Shown here piece after piece: positions 1 to 8,863 of a stretch of DNA of 64,000 nucleotides. The stretch comes from Thermomicrobiales bacterium (GTDB lineage: Bacteria; Chloroflexota; Chloroflexia; Thermomicrobiales; UBA6265): positions 1 through 64,000 of the forward strand of contig JAUJOZ010000018.1 of the NCBI GenBank assembly GCA_030447415.1, given 5' to 3'. Numbering within the stretch: position 1 is the stretch's first letter; the number at the start of each line of letters is the position of its first letter. The translations under genes were made by a program, and so were the position numbers. The notes under the pieces are model-generated. The model saw only the letters and a list, made by a program, of their open reading frames with translations, ran no database searches and was not told the DNA's origin.

Positions 1-511
1 GGGCGCGCCTGTCGCGCAGGGGGCCACCGTGACCACGCGCCCCCCCACGCACCGCGGCCGCCAGGCCGCCGAACCCCCCCCCAATCCCCACGCAGCGCGA
101 GTGCTCAGCCATCGGTCCCCGGCGAGCAGCAGTTGCCCCTACTGGACGGCATGGAGGAACGAGTCGGGACGGACGGCTGACCGGCGGACGGGCATCCGCC
201 ATGACACGCCGATCAGGGATGGGTATCGTCCCCGCCCGGTAGGGGCGCAACCGCAAGTGCGCCTTTGTCATGGCCCCCAGCGCGACCAATGTGTCGTGGG
301 CGTGCCGGGGGCGGCGAACTGGCGGCGCGTCCGAACTACAGGCTAGTGGGGACGCGGCACGGCGTCGAGGTGCGCGGGGTAGCCGTGGCCACGCCAGGGC
401 GGCGCTTTCGGGTGGTGGCCGGGCACGCCAAGGCGCACAATGATCGATACGGTCGCCGATTGAAGGCTGACCGCCGAACATCGACCGCCGAACGCCGATC
501 GTTGACCGCCG
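1..511. other. Left-edge stretch without a recognised gene
   Basis: I see no convincing gene here. Open frames on both strands lack ribosome sites and recognisable motifs, and their composition is arginine/proline-rich, as expected for shadow frames in GC-rich DNA. The last bases before position 512 contain a short repeated pattern of 'gaccgccga' units (about 469-511) just ahead of the first gene. The 3' end of a gene lying to the left could be hidden in the first bases. Confidence 0.5.
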
Positions 512-1336
512 ATGGCCCGCAGCTTCTTCACCGGCGAGGCGCACCAACCGTTCGATCTCCATGCTGGACCGGTGGGCGCGCTGCTGATCCATGGATTCAT
601 GGGCTCGCCCAAGGAGATGCGTCCCCTGGCGCACGCGCTGGTGGAGGCGGGCGTCTCCCCCCGCGGCGTCCAGCTGCCGGGCTTCGGTCCCGACCGGGCC
701 CGCCTGGAGACCGTTCGCGTGGCCGATTGGGTCGGCGCGGCGGATGCGGCCTGGGATGAGGTTCAGGCGCGGGCCGAGCGGAGCGTCCTCGTCGGGTTCT
801 CGATGGGGGGCGCGGTCGCCCTCCATCTCGCCGCCCGGCGGCCGCCGGACCGGCTCGTCCTCCTCGCCCCCCACTGGCGGTTCGCCGACCGACGCGCTGT
901 CGTCCTCCCGGTCGCCAAACACGTAGTCAAGGCGCTACGGCCGTTCAAGCGGGCGGACTTCCGGGAACCGAGGGTGCGCCAGGCTTTCGCCGAGATGGAT
1001 CCCACGCTCGACCTCGACGACCCGACAATCCAGGCACGGCGCCGGCGCGAGACTGTGCTCCCGATGGCGACGCTCGACGAACTGCGTCGCGTCAGCGCCG
1101 CGGCCCCCCACCTCGCCCGCCGGGTGACGGCGCCCGCCCTCGTGATCCAGGGGCGCCGGGACGACACGGTCCGCGTTGGGTACACCCGGCGGCTGGCGAC
1201 CCGCTTGGGCGGCCCCCTCGTCCTCCACGAGGTGGTGGCGGGGCACCTGCTGGTCGCCGACGACGGGCCGGCGTGGCCTACGGTGCGCGATCTGGTGACG
1301 CGGTTCGCCATGGCGGCGGGGATGGAGGACGGGTGA
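512..1336 (+). CDS. Alpha/beta hydrolase (carboxylesterase / monoacylglycerol lipase type)
   Basis: This is a cytoplasmic serine hydrolase of 274 aa that probably cleaves carboxyl or acyl esters. The oxyanion-hole segment LLIHGFMGS lies near residues 25-32. The nucleophile elbow is GFSMGG with Ser97. Asp217 or Asp218 in GRRDDTV and His245 in AGHLLV complete the triad. Size and order fit the esterase/monoacylglycerol lipase family. The TGA stop overlaps the GTG start of the next gene (GTGA, 1333-1336), so it is probably translated together with the carotenoid glycosyltransferase. That context suggests a role in lipid or carotenoid ester turnover. The substrate is not determined. Confidence 0.85.
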   Translation: MARSFFTGEAHQPFDLHAGPVGALLIHGFMGSPKEMRPLAHALVEAGVSPRGVQLPGFGPDRARLETVRVADWVGAADAAWDEVQARAERSVLVGFSMGGAVALHLAARRPPDRLVLLAPHWRFADRRAVVLPVAKHVVKALRPFKRADFREPRVRQAFAEMDPTLDLDDPTIQARRRRETVLPMATLDELRRVSAAAPHLARRVTAPALVIQGRRDDTVRVGYTRRLATRLGGPLVLHEVVAGHLLVADDGPAWPTVRDLVTRFAMAAGMEDG

Positions 1337-2581
1337 GCCGCTGGTGCCAGGCGCTCGCCCGCGCGATGGTCCTGTCGCAGGTGCTCCTTGGGGGGCACGT
1401 GGTGTGGCGCCTGGCCCGGACCGCGCGCGGCCGGCGTATCGGGGCCGAGCCGGACGCTTCGCCCGGCGGGGAGCGCGTCACGGTCATCGTCCCGGTCCTG
1501 AATGAGGAGCACCGTCTGGCGCCCTGCCTGGATGGGCTCGTCGCTCAGGGTGGGGAGGTCGCCGAAGTCCTCGTGGTGGACGGCGGCTCGACCGATGGCA
1601 CCTGGGGCCTGGTCGAAGCCGCCGCGCGGCGCGATGCCCGGGTGCGGCTCCTCGCCGCCAGCCCGGTACCCCCGGGATGGAACGGCAAGGCGCACGGTCT
1701 GCAGGTTGGGCTGGAGTGCGCTGCCTCCTCCACGGCGTGGGTGCTCACCGTCGACGCCGACGTGCGGCCGGTGCCGGCGCTGGCGCGCTCACTGCTGGCG
1801 CACGCGCGGGCGGAGCGGGTCGAGGCCCTCAGCGTGGCGACGCTGCAACGGCTGTCGGGTGCGGCGGAGGGCTTGCTCCACCCGGCGCTGCTCGCCACGC
1901 TCGTCTATCGCTTCGGCATCCCCGGACACGCGACGGATCGGGTGCAGGCCGTGCAGGCAAACGGGCAGTGCTTCCTGGCGCGGCGGGACGTGCTCGGGCG
2001 GGTTGGTGGCTTTGCCTCCGTGCGCGACTCGCTGAACGAGGATGTCACTCTGGCCCGGAGCCTGGCCGCGGCCGGCTGCCGCGTCGGTTTCTACGAAACG
2101 GACGGGCTCGCCGAGGTGGCGATGTACGCCGGCTGGCGCGATGCGTGGCGCAACTGGACCCGATCGCTGCCACTGCGCGACCGCTACGCGGGGCTCGCCG
2201 GCTGGCTCGGCCTGGCCGAAGTGGCGCTGGTCCAGGCGCTCCCCCTGCCGCTGGCGATGGGGCTCTGGCTGAGGGGACGGCGGGCCAAGCCCCCGCTAGC
2301 CGCCTCCATGTTGAGGGGGAACCGGTGGTTGCCGTTCGTCTCCCTCCAGTATTGGGGGGGGCGAGGAGGCGCTTCGTCCGCTCCTTATCGTCAACGCGGG
2401 CTTGGCGGCGGTGCGGCTCGGGGTGCTGGGGGGAATGGCACGGGCCTACCCGGGGCGGCCGTGGACGTACTGGTTGTCGCCCGTGTGCGATCCGGCGGCG
2501 GCGGTTGGGGTATGGTGGAGTGCGTTCCGGCGCCGGCACGCCTGGCGAGGCCGGACCGTCGTCCGTGGAGGACCCAGATGA
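1333..2581 (+). CDS. Family 2 glycosyltransferase, CruG-like (one-base frameshift)
   Basis: This is a membrane-anchored GT2 enzyme resembling carotenoid glycosyltransferases such as CruG. An N-terminal hydrophobic segment is followed by TVIVPVLNEE (about residues 50-59), VVDGGSTDG (81-89) and the metal-binding DAD (D141-D143). The acceptor-site motif NEDVTLA comes next, then C-terminal membrane segments. The GTG start overlaps the previous stop. The frame breaks at a run of eight G at 2354-2361. Removing one G restores a sensible C-terminus (LLIVNAGLAAVRLGVLGG and onward) ending at TGA 2579-2581, which overlaps the ATG of the next gene as ATGA. As written, the frame instead stays open and fuses to CruF. 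The sugar donor and carotenoid acceptor are inferred from context. Confidence 0.8.
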
Positions 2582-3459
2582 GGATCGCGCGTCTGCTCTT
2601 CGCCGCCCACCTTGCCGCGCTCGGCTTTGGGCTGGCCGGCCTCCTGATTGCGCTGCCCCATCCCGAGCTCTGGGCCGACGAGCCGAACGCCGTCCGGGTC
2701 TACGACTTCGGGATGACCTACGCGGGGTCGCTCCACATCGTCTTCGGTGCCCTGGCGATGTTGGCTTTCGGGGTGGTTGCCCTCGGCTGGCCCAAGACGC
2801 TCATCTTCTTCGCCGCGTCGGTGCCACTCTCCCTCGGCTCCGAGCTCATCGGCACCGGTACCGGCTGGCCCTTCGGCAACTACGCCTACACCGACTTTCT
2901 CGGCTACAAGGTGCTCGACCACGTCCCCTTCTCGATCCCGCTGTCCTGGTTCTACATGGGGTTCGCCTCGTTCCTGCTCGGGAGCGCGATCGCCCAGGGG
3001 CGGGACCTGCGGCCGCGCGCGGCCTGGTCGGTCGGGCTCGGCGTGTGGTTCCTGACGGTGTGGGATCTCGTGCTCGACCCGGCGATGGCCCACGAGTCGC
3101 TCGCCGTCCAGTTCTGGACGTGGGACGAGACGGGGCCGTACTTCGGGATGCCGGTCCAGAACTTCGTCGGCTGGTCGGCCACCGGGCTGTTGTTCATGCT
3201 GCTGAGCCGGTTCCTCTGGCGAGAGGACGCCGACACCCGCCGCGTCCCGGGTTGGTTCCCGCTCGCCGTCTACGCCGCCAACACCCTCTTCGCGATGGCT
3301 CTCAGCGCCAGCGTCGACCTCTGGGGGCCGATCCTGCTGGCGGCCGTGCTCGGCCTCGCACCGGCGAGTCTCGCCTGGCGACGGCGGCCCGCCGGACCCG
3401 CGCGTCCCGACCACGAGGCTCGGTCGCGGCGGCACTGGCGGGTGGCGCCGAGCCGCTGA
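2578..3459 (+). CDS. cruF: CruF-like carotenoid 1,2-hydratase (DUF422 membrane protein)
   Basis: This is an integral membrane protein of 293 aa with seven or eight hydrophobic helices. It matches the carotenoid-biosynthesis DUF422 family, whose characterised members (CruF in cyanobacteria and Deinococcus) hydrate the psi-end of acyclic or monocyclic carotenoids to give a tertiary hydroxyl for glycosylation. Family-type stretches include GSELIGTGTGWPFGNYAYTD (about residues 83-103), IPLSWFYMG and WDLVLDPAM. It follows the glycosyltransferase with an ATGA overlap, the same functional pairing as cyanobacterial cruF-cruG. The exact substrate is unknown, and a bisanhydrobacterioruberin-type role is an alternative. 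Confidence 0.8.
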   Translation: MRIARLLFAAHLAALGFGLAGLLIALPHPELWADEPNAVRVYDFGMTYAGSLHIVFGALAMLAFGVVALGWPKTLIFFAASVPLSLGSELIGTGTGWPFGNYAYTDFLGYKVLDHVPFSIPLSWFYMGFASFLLGSAIAQGRDLRPRAAWSVGLGVWFLTVWDLVLDPAMAHESLAVQFWTWDETGPYFGMPVQNFVGWSATGLLFMLLSRFLWREDADTRRVPGWFPLAVYAANTLFAMALSASVDLWGPILLAAVLGLAPASLAWRRRPAGPARPDHEARSRRHWRVAPSR

Positions 3460-3473
3460 CACCGCTCGCCGAC

Positions 3474-4256
3474 GTGGCAACGAAGGTGACGGTCGACGAG
3501 GCTGCTCTGCCGGCGATGGCCTGGCGGTCGCTCCACCTGATGTGCCGATGCGCCATGGCCCGGCACGTCGAGTTGCGAGTCGAGGGGCTGGAGCACGTCC
3601 CCGCGTCGGGACCGGTCATGATTGCGGCACGCCACTTTCACCACCTCTACGATGGCTGTGCCATCGGCACGACGATCCCGCGCCATGTGCACATCCTGGT
3701 CGCGATGGACTGGGTCCGGCGGCCGGTGGGGCGGCGCCTGATGGAGCGCGCCTGTCGGGCGGCGCGCTTCCCGGTCGTGATACGACCCGATAGCGTCAAT
3801 CGCCAGGCGGAGCCGGGTGACGACCCGGGACGACCCGCGCGGTACGAGGCCGAGGCGAGTCGCGCCCTGCGCCGCGCCGCCGCCGACGCCGTCGGGTTGC
3901 TGCGGACCGGGCACGTGCTGGTCGTCTTTCCCGAGGGCTATCCGAACGTCGACCCTGGCTACACACCGAAGACCGACGACGCGGCGTTTCTCCCGTTCGC
4001 GCCGGGGTTCGCCCGCCTCGTCGCGCTCGCCCAGCGGGACGGGCGGACGCGCGTCCCGGTCGTGCCGACGGGGCTCCACTACACGCGCGGTCCACGGTGG
4101 CGCCTGACCCTCCGGTACGGCCGGCCGTGCTTCCTCGATGCGGGCAAGGAGCGGGAAGCCTTCGACCGGTTCGTGCGTGAGGTGGAGGAACGGGTACGGG
4201 CGCTGTCGGCGGCGCCGGTCGAGCACGGCGGCGATGGCGCGCCGGCGGGGGGCTGA
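3474..4256 (+). CDS. PlsC-like 1-acylglycerol-phosphate / carotenoid-glycoside acyltransferase
   Basis: This is a lysophospholipid-acyltransferase-fold protein of about 260 aa. The block ARHFHHLYDG stands where PlsC proteins carry the H-x4-D catalytic motif, but the spacing here is H-x3-D or H-x5-D. The donor-binding motif FPEGYPNV (FPEG) is intact, and a later VPVVPTGLHY block fits motif IV. The GTG at 3474 is chosen because it is the first start after the CruF stop. GTG 3486 and ATG 3516 are alternatives and none has a clear ribosome site. Its place after glycosyltransferase and hydratase genes suggests it acylates the carotenoid glycoside, as CruD does, but a phospholipid role is equally allowed. 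Confidence 0.7.
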   Translation: MATKVTVDEAALPAMAWRSLHLMCRCAMARHVELRVEGLEHVPASGPVMIAARHFHHLYDGCAIGTTIPRHVHILVAMDWVRRPVGRRLMERACRAARFPVVIRPDSVNRQAEPGDDPGRPARYEAEASRALRRAAADAVGLLRTGHVLVVFPEGYPNVDPGYTPKTDDAAFLPFAPGFARLVALAQRDGRTRVPVVPTGLHYTRGPRWRLTLRYGRPCFLDAGKEREAFDRFVREVEERVRALSAAPVEHGGDGAPAGG

Positions 4257-4767
4257 AGCTCGCGCGCTCAAGCCACGACGCCTTCCGGGATTCGGTTCGG
4301 GGGGATGGTCAGCGGGTGCTCGGCGCAGCGGGTCGGCGGTGTGGGTGTCGGGTTGAGGGATCGGTAGCATCCGCCGTGGCTCCGATGAAGAAACCCGTAG
4401 GGTTTGTGGAGCACCGTCCCCCCGAGGAAGAGCGGTGCGTACCCTCCGCACCGGGCACGCCGCATGGTTGCGGCGACCCCACGCGCTCAAACCGCTGACG
4501 CCTCGCCTCGTGGGGCGAGATCGGGGAGCGCTGCGCGGCGCGGCGGGGATGACGGCCCGCTACGGCACGGTGGGGAGGGGCTCGGAGTGACCCAGGTGAG
4601 CGCTGGGGTCCAGGATGACGGGGGGACGGTCCCGGGAGGGCATGGGATGCTGCCCAGCTCCCGCTCTCCCTCCGGGAGCAGACCGCTGACGCACAGGTGT
4701 ACTCGTGCGGGGAACGGGTGTCCATGGCCCGAGCGGAACCATCGAGGGGTGCCGGTGGGGCAACCGG
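4257..4767. other. Gap between convergent genes, no gene recognised
   Basis: About 510 bases lie between the convergent acyltransferase and phytoene synthase genes. The open frames here on either strand have no ribosome site and no family motif. No insertion-sequence ends were found. Confidence 0.5.
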
Positions 4768-5682
4768 TCAAGGCCGGACGCGGGACGGCGACGGAAGATA
4801 GAGGCGGAGGAAGGCGGCGGCGACGGTCGGCATTGCCCGCAGCTTGCGCTGGGTGGGAACGTAGGCTCGGGAGCCGAAGACGTCGTAATCCTGCTCCTCG
4901 ATCCGGTTGAGAATCTTGCCGTAGAGGTGGCTGCTGGCCAGCGTCGTGAGCCGGCCCGCCGGCGAGAGGGCGGGGACGCCGGCGCGGGCCGACTCGTAGA
5001 GATCGCGGGCGCGGGCGATCTCGAAGGCAATCAGGTCGGCGAAGGCACCGTTTGGCCGGCCGGCGAGGACCGCTTCTGGGTCGCAGCCGAACGCCGCCAG
5101 GTCAGTCAGCGGCAGGTAGAGGCGGCCCATCCGGGCGTCCTCCGCCACGTCGCGCAGGATGTTCGTCAACTGCATGGCGACGCCGAGGTCGACCGCGCGC
5201 GGCAGCGCCGCGTCGTCGTGACAGCCGAGGATCGGCGCCGCGATCAGCCCGACCGTGCCGGCGACCCGGTAGCAGTAGACCCAGAGGTCGTCCCAGGTTG
5301 CGTAGCGGCGCGGCGCCAGATCCATGCGGACGCCGGCGAGCAGATCGCGCGCCGGCTGGACGGACACGCCGTAGTGGGTCCGGGCGGCGGCGAAGGCGAC
5401 GGCGATCGGGTGGTTGGGGGCCTCGAGCTCGGCCGCCCAGGCGTCCAGGGCGCGGGCGGCGGCCTCCGTGCCCGTTGCCGGGGCGCGGTCGACGATGTCG
5501 TCCGCGACGCGGCAGAAGGCGTAGGCGGCGTGGATGGCGCGGCGCCGGGTGGGGGGCAGAAGCTGACTGGCGAAGTAGAACGTGCGGCCGTGGGTCCGGG
5601 CGATGACGCGGCAGCGGCCCCAATCCGGCTCCGCCCCGGGGACCGGCTTGACGGCACCGTGGGACACCAGATCCAGCTCCAT
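4768..5682 (-). CDS. crtB: Phytoene/squalene synthase
   Basis: The 304-aa enzyme is predicted to join two prenyl diphosphates head to head, most likely two geranylgeranyl diphosphates to phytoene, the first committed carotenoid step. The two Asp-rich substrate/Mg motifs are present: D61-D-I-V-D65 and D178-V-A-E-D182 within NILRDVAED. The ATG at 5682 is chosen because GGAG lies five bases upstream. The frame extends further upstream, but that part is low-complexity and unlike the family. It is convergent with the CruF-type operon and supplies its precursor. A squalene or dehydrosqualene synthase cannot be excluded from motifs alone. Confidence 0.88.
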   Translation of the reverse strand: MELDLVSHGAVKPVPGAEPDWGRCRVIARTHGRTFYFASQLLPPTRRRAIHAAYAFCRVADDIVDRAPATGTEAAARALDAWAAELEAPNHPIAVAFAAARTHYGVSVQPARDLLAGVRMDLAPRRYATWDDLWVYCYRVAGTVGLIAAPILGCHDDAALPRAVDLGVAMQLTNILRDVAEDARMGRLYLPLTDLAAFGCDPEAVLAGRPNGAFADLIAFEIARARDLYESARAGVPALSPAGRLTTLASSHLYGKILNRIEEQDYDVFGSRAYVPTQRKLRAMPTVAAAFLRLYLPSPSRVRP

Positions 5683-5847
5683 AGCGGCTCCGTCGGGGCA
5701 GGAGGTGGGACCTCGCGCAACGCGGCTAGGAGGGTCCCTGGTCCGGATCGTTGACCCGCGCCGGGCACCGCGCAGCCATCCTATCGCGGCCGCGGCGATG
5801 GGAACAAGACGAGGTGTGGCGGGAAGCACCCCATGGTGTACTCGATG

Positions 5848-5893
5848 CTACGCGAACCGTCCCTGAGTGTTGCCGACCCTACGGGAACCGTCC
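5848..5893. promoter_or_regulatory. Two near-identical 15-bp sites upstream of mgsA
   Basis: CTACGCGAACCGTCC (5848-5862) and CTACGGGAACCGTCC (5879-5893) differ at one base. Their starts are 31 bp apart, about three helical turns. They lie in the divergent region between phytoene synthase and methylglyoxal synthase. The arrangement would suit a regulator binding one face of the DNA. They also resemble half of the dispersed GGGCGGTTC hairpin family seen elsewhere, so a decayed repeat is an alternative. Confidence 0.4.
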
Positions 5894-5951
5894 TTGCGGT
5901 GCAGCCGAGACCCGGGACGAACCGGGAACCGGCAGCAAAGGGGGCAGGGGC

Positions 5952-6338
5952 ATGGGGACCGCTCGTAAGGTGTTCGCGCTGATCGCGCACGACGGGAAGA
6001 AGGACGCGATGGCCGCGTTCGTGAAGATCCACCGCGAGCGGCTCGGCGGCTACCATCTGTTGGCAACCTCGTCGACGGCGGAGTTGCTGGACCAGGACTT
6101 GGGCCTCAGCGTGGAAGGGGTGCTGTCCGGGCCACTCGGCGGTGACCTCCAGATCGCGGCCCGTGTCGCCACCGGCGGGGTCGACGCCGTCTTTTTCTTG
6201 ATTGACCCGCTCGACGCGCACCCCCATGACCCGGACATCCAGGCGATCCAGCGCGTCTGCAACGTTCACAACGTTCCGCTGGCCACCAACTTGGCGACGG
6301 CGGAGCTGATCGTCGGGGATGTCACGACGGGGGAGTAG
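5952..6338 (+). CDS. mgsA: Methylglyoxal synthase
   Basis: The 128-aa enzyme converts dihydroxyacetone phosphate to methylglyoxal and phosphate, a bypass of lower glycolysis relieving phosphate limitation. Family blocks are in order: IAHDGKKDAM at the N-terminus, ATSSTA in place of the usual ATGTT phosphate loop, and GPLGGDLQIAA with the catalytic Asp65. DPLDAHPHDPDI follows (Asp85, His92, Asp95), and then NVHNVPLATNLATAE. The length is slightly below the E. coli enzyme (152 aa). The ATG at 5952 follows a G-rich GGGGGCAGGGGC leader. It stands alone, divergent from phytoene synthase. Confidence 0.92.
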   Translation: MGTARKVFALIAHDGKKDAMAAFVKIHRERLGGYHLLATSSTAELLDQDLGLSVEGVLSGPLGGDLQIAARVATGGVDAVFFLIDPLDAHPHDPDIQAIQRVCNVHNVPLATNLATAELIVGDVTTGE

Positions 6339-6465
6339 GAGGCGGTGGGTGTGCTGCCGCGCTCCCAGGGTGAAGGACGACGGGGACCGTCTGAGGGGAT
6401 CACCGCCTCTTCAATCCCCCGGCGTGGACCTGGTTTATCGGACCGATCGCCACGGCAACCTTCGA

Positions 6466-6933
6466 TCAGTTCCCCGCCCAGTGGATGGGGTCGGGGATGG
6501 CCCCCAGCTGACGCATCAGCCCGAGGACATCGAAGCTGCCCCAGTACTCGGCGATCTTCCCCTCGGCCAACCGGTAGATCACGATCTCGGCTGTCGTCGC
6601 CACCTTGCCTGTCGCCGGGATGCCCATGAAGGTGCCCTGGTGGGTGCCGCGCAGCGTCCAGCGCGCCACCACCTTGTCCCCTTCTGCGATCAGGTCCTCC
6701 ACCCCGAGACGGAGGTCGGGGAAGGCAGTGCGGAACAGGACGGTGACCTGCCGGACGCTCTCGAGGCCGCGCTTCGGCTCGGGGCTGGTGGCGTCGTGGC
6801 CGAGGATGTCGGGCGCCGCCAACTCGGTCACGGCGCCGCCGTCGTCGGCGTTGAAGACCTCCTCGAGGAAGCGGCGAACGAGGACCTTGTTGGCTTCCGT
6901 GGCGCCCGCCGACCTGGCTCGTCCTCCGCTCAC
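6466..6933 (-). CDS. SnoaL-like ester cyclase family protein
   Basis: This is a 155-aa NTF2-fold protein of the SnoaL/polyketide-cyclase-like group. Typical features are VRRFLEEVFNADDG near the start, FRTAFPDLRLGVEDLIAEGDKVVARWTLRGTHQGTF in the middle and a closing EIVIYRLAEGKIAEYWG strand. Most relatives have no known substrate. GTG 6933 is chosen because it overlaps the stop of the upstream gene (GTGA), indicating translational coupling to a second NTF2-like protein. The pair could form a heteromer. No more specific function can be read from the sequence. Confidence 0.8.
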   Translation of the reverse strand: MSGGRARSAGATEANKVLVRRFLEEVFNADDGGAVTELAAPDILGHDATSPEPKRGLESVRQVTVLFRTAFPDLRLGVEDLIAEGDKVVARWTLRGTHQGTFMGIPATGKVATTAEIVIYRLAEGKIAEYWGSFDVLGLMRQLGAIPDPIHWAGN

Positions 6934-7307
6934 GCCGCCGCCTCTGGCATCAGGATCGAGCTGCGGGCAACCACCTGCCACTGATCACCCCGTCGGACCC
7001 AGACGTCCGTAATGAGGAAGTCGCCGCTCCGGCGAATGCCAGCGACGGAGGCTTCCTGCTGGTAGTGGGCGAGCACCACGGCGGCGTCGCCGTATTCGCG
7101 GACGTCCACGTCGACGAACTCGAACCGATGGATGTCGTAGACGGCGACGGTCTCCAACCACCGCTGCCGTGACCAGCGGCCCTGGCCACTCGCGGTATAG
7201 GCATAGTCCGGCCCGAGGATCTGTTCGAGCGCCTCGATGTCCTTGCGCTGGACGGCTTCCATCCACGCCTGTTCGCGTGCGATCAACTCGTGTTTGGGTG
7301 CGGTCAT
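6930..7307 (-). CDS. DUF4440 / NTF2-like protein
   Basis: This is a 125-aa small alpha+beta-barrel protein of the DUF4440 (nuclear transport factor 2-like) family. It has an N-terminal helix EREQAWMEAVQRKDIEALEQILGPDYAYT-type segment and C-terminal strands ending VWVRRGDQWQVVARSS. The ATG at 7307 sits behind AGGAGGAACCGTCG. It overlaps the following SnoaL-like gene by four bases. These proteins often bind small hydrophobic ligands or act as isomerases/hydrolases; the actual role is unknown. Confidence 0.8.
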   Translation of the reverse strand: MTAPKHELIAREQAWMEAVQRKDIEALEQILGPDYAYTASGQGRWSRQRWLETVAVYDIHRFEFVDVDVREYGDAAVVLAHYQQEASVAGIRRSGDFLITDVWVRRGDQWQVVARSSILMPEAAA

Positions 7308-7583
7308 CGACGGTTCCTCCTATCGGCGTGGCTGGCTTCGACCTCTGCCGGCGCGGCGACGTTCAGGCTCGCGTGGAGCCGCTTGGGATTGGAGATGTCC
7401 CCGCTGAAGCGGCTGAGGTTGGCCTCACCCGCCACGAGGCCGTGCTCGCGGCATACCTGCACTGGCGACCTCGCCCCGCTCGTCAGGTGTCGGACCACGG
7501 CCGGCTCGCGCAGGCGCCTGTGGATCCGGCCGCGTCCCGTCGCCCGTCGGTCTTCCTTAGCGCTCAGCGTACCGCCCTTTCAT
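7304..7583 (-). pseudogene. Remnant of a transposase orfA-like helix-turn-helix
   Basis: The minus strand encodes RRLREPAVVRHLTSGARS followed by PVQVCREHGL. This resembles the helix-turn-helix of OrfA-type transposases, which typically read '..SGARSPAQVCREHGLS..'. The frame is broken by a stop after about eight codons from the likely ATG at 7583 (MKGRYAER) and there is no catalytic part. It looks like a short decayed insertion-sequence scar in a gene-poor gap. The family cannot be fixed. Confidence 0.35.
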
Positions 7584-7891
7584 CGGGAGACGTTGACTGA
7601 CGCGCTGGTCCGATCTGTGGGGTGGAGACCACCTCGGCCGATTCCCAAGGCGAGACGGCGCCCCTTCGGTGGCCCGCTTTGGGGGCGGCGTTGCTGAAAT
7701 GCACCCGGTTGCTATCGGTGAACCGAAGCGCATACGCCGAAGGGTTTCTTGCTCATCGATCGCGTGGCTGGCCAGGACGGCTGCGCTGGCGGTACCAGGG
7801 CGATGGGGCTCGCCCTCTCCGGCGGGAACCGCGCCCCGGTCGACGCGAGAGCGCTGGACCACCTCTGCGGTTGAACCGGAGACCATCGATT

Positions 7892-8863
7892 TTACCCAAG
7901 CGCTTCGGGCTTCACCGGACGGGCGATCCGCACACGCCGCCGGCCGTCTCCCTGGTCGGCAACCTCCAGCACCCATCCGCCGACCCCGAGCCCGCGCACC
8001 AGCGCGAGGCCGACGAGGACGAGGAGGGCACCACCGACCTTGAGCGCGCCGAACGTCTCGTCCTGGAAGAACGCGGCGAGGACGCCAGTGACGACTGGAA
8101 CGAGGAAGAGGTAGGGAACGGTGCGGCCGACTCCGCGCCGGGCGATGGCCCACGCCCAGAGTGTGTAGGCGGCGAGCATCGACAGCGCCGCCGCGTAGAG
8201 AAGCGAGACCCAGGCGGCCACGCTGAGGCCGGACCAGTCTTGGGCGAGCGTGCTTGGCAGCGCGAGGGGGGCGACCGCGACGAGGCCGACGAGCGCCGAC
8301 CAAGCCGTCACCACGGACGCGCCGTAGCGGCGGACCAGTGGGGCGGTGGCGAGGCTGTAGACGGCGAAGGCGGCGGCGGCGAGCAGGCTGAAGGCATCGC
8401 CGGTGGCCGGCAGCCCGTCCCGCAGCTTGTCGCCGACGAAGAGCGCCACGCCGGCGGCGGCGGCGGCAACACCGAGCCACTGGACGGGTCGCGTCCGCTC
8501 GATCCCGAGCGCCGCCGCGAAGAGGAGGGTGAAGACGGGACCGAGGGCGATCAACAACGCCACCGAGAAGGCCGAGGTGCGGTCCAGCCCGACGGTGAAG
8601 AGGGCGTTGTAGACGGCGTAGCCGGAGACACCGGCGAGCAGCGTTCGTGGCAGATCCGCCCGGCGGAGGCGAAGGTCGGTCCATCGCGCGCCCAGCCAGG
8701 CGAAGAGGAGGAGGACGACGATGACGAAACGGCCGAGGACGTAGGCGAGCGGCGCCAGCTCGTCCAGGGCTGCCTTGACGATGACGTTGTTCCCCGCCCA
8801 GATAAGCACGACCGCCAGCATCGCGCCGTCGGCGATGTCCAGACGTTCCCGTGGCCGGGCCAA
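7892..8863 (-). CDS. EamA (DMT) family transporter
   Basis: This inner-membrane exporter has ten predicted helices arranged as two EamA repeats. The first begins LDIADGAMLAVVLIWAGNNVIVKAAL and the second begins around FSLLAAAAFAVYSLATAPLV. Relatives export amino acids, nucleosides or other metabolites; the substrate is not evident here. The TTG at 8863 is preferred because AAAGGA lies ten bases upstream and translation from it begins just before helix 1. ATG 8932 (no ribosome site) and ATG 8821 are alternatives. The gene is alone on its strand. Confidence 0.78.
   Translation of the reverse strand: MARPRERLDIADGAMLAVVLIWAGNNVIVKAALDELAPLAYVLGRFVIVVLLLFAWLGARWTDLRLRRADLPRTLLAGVSGYAVYNALFTVGLDRTSAFSVALLIALGPVFTLLFAAALGIERTRPVQWLGVAAAAAGVALFVGDKLRDGLPATGDAFSLLAAAAFAVYSLATAPLVRRYGASVVTAWSALVGLVAVAPLALPSTLAQDWSGLSVAAWVSLLYAAALSMLAAYTLWAWAIARRGVGRTVPYLFLVPVVTGVLAAFFQDETFGALKVGGALLVLVGLALVRGLGVGGWVLEVADQGDGRRRVRIARPVKPEALG

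Noticed and set aside
1677-4256. A very long open frame (859 codons) on the + strand spanning the glycosyltransferase, CruF and acyltransferase
   Set aside because: Only its last about 260 codons are a real gene. The upstream part is the shadow of the other two genes and is Arg/Gly-rich without any motif.
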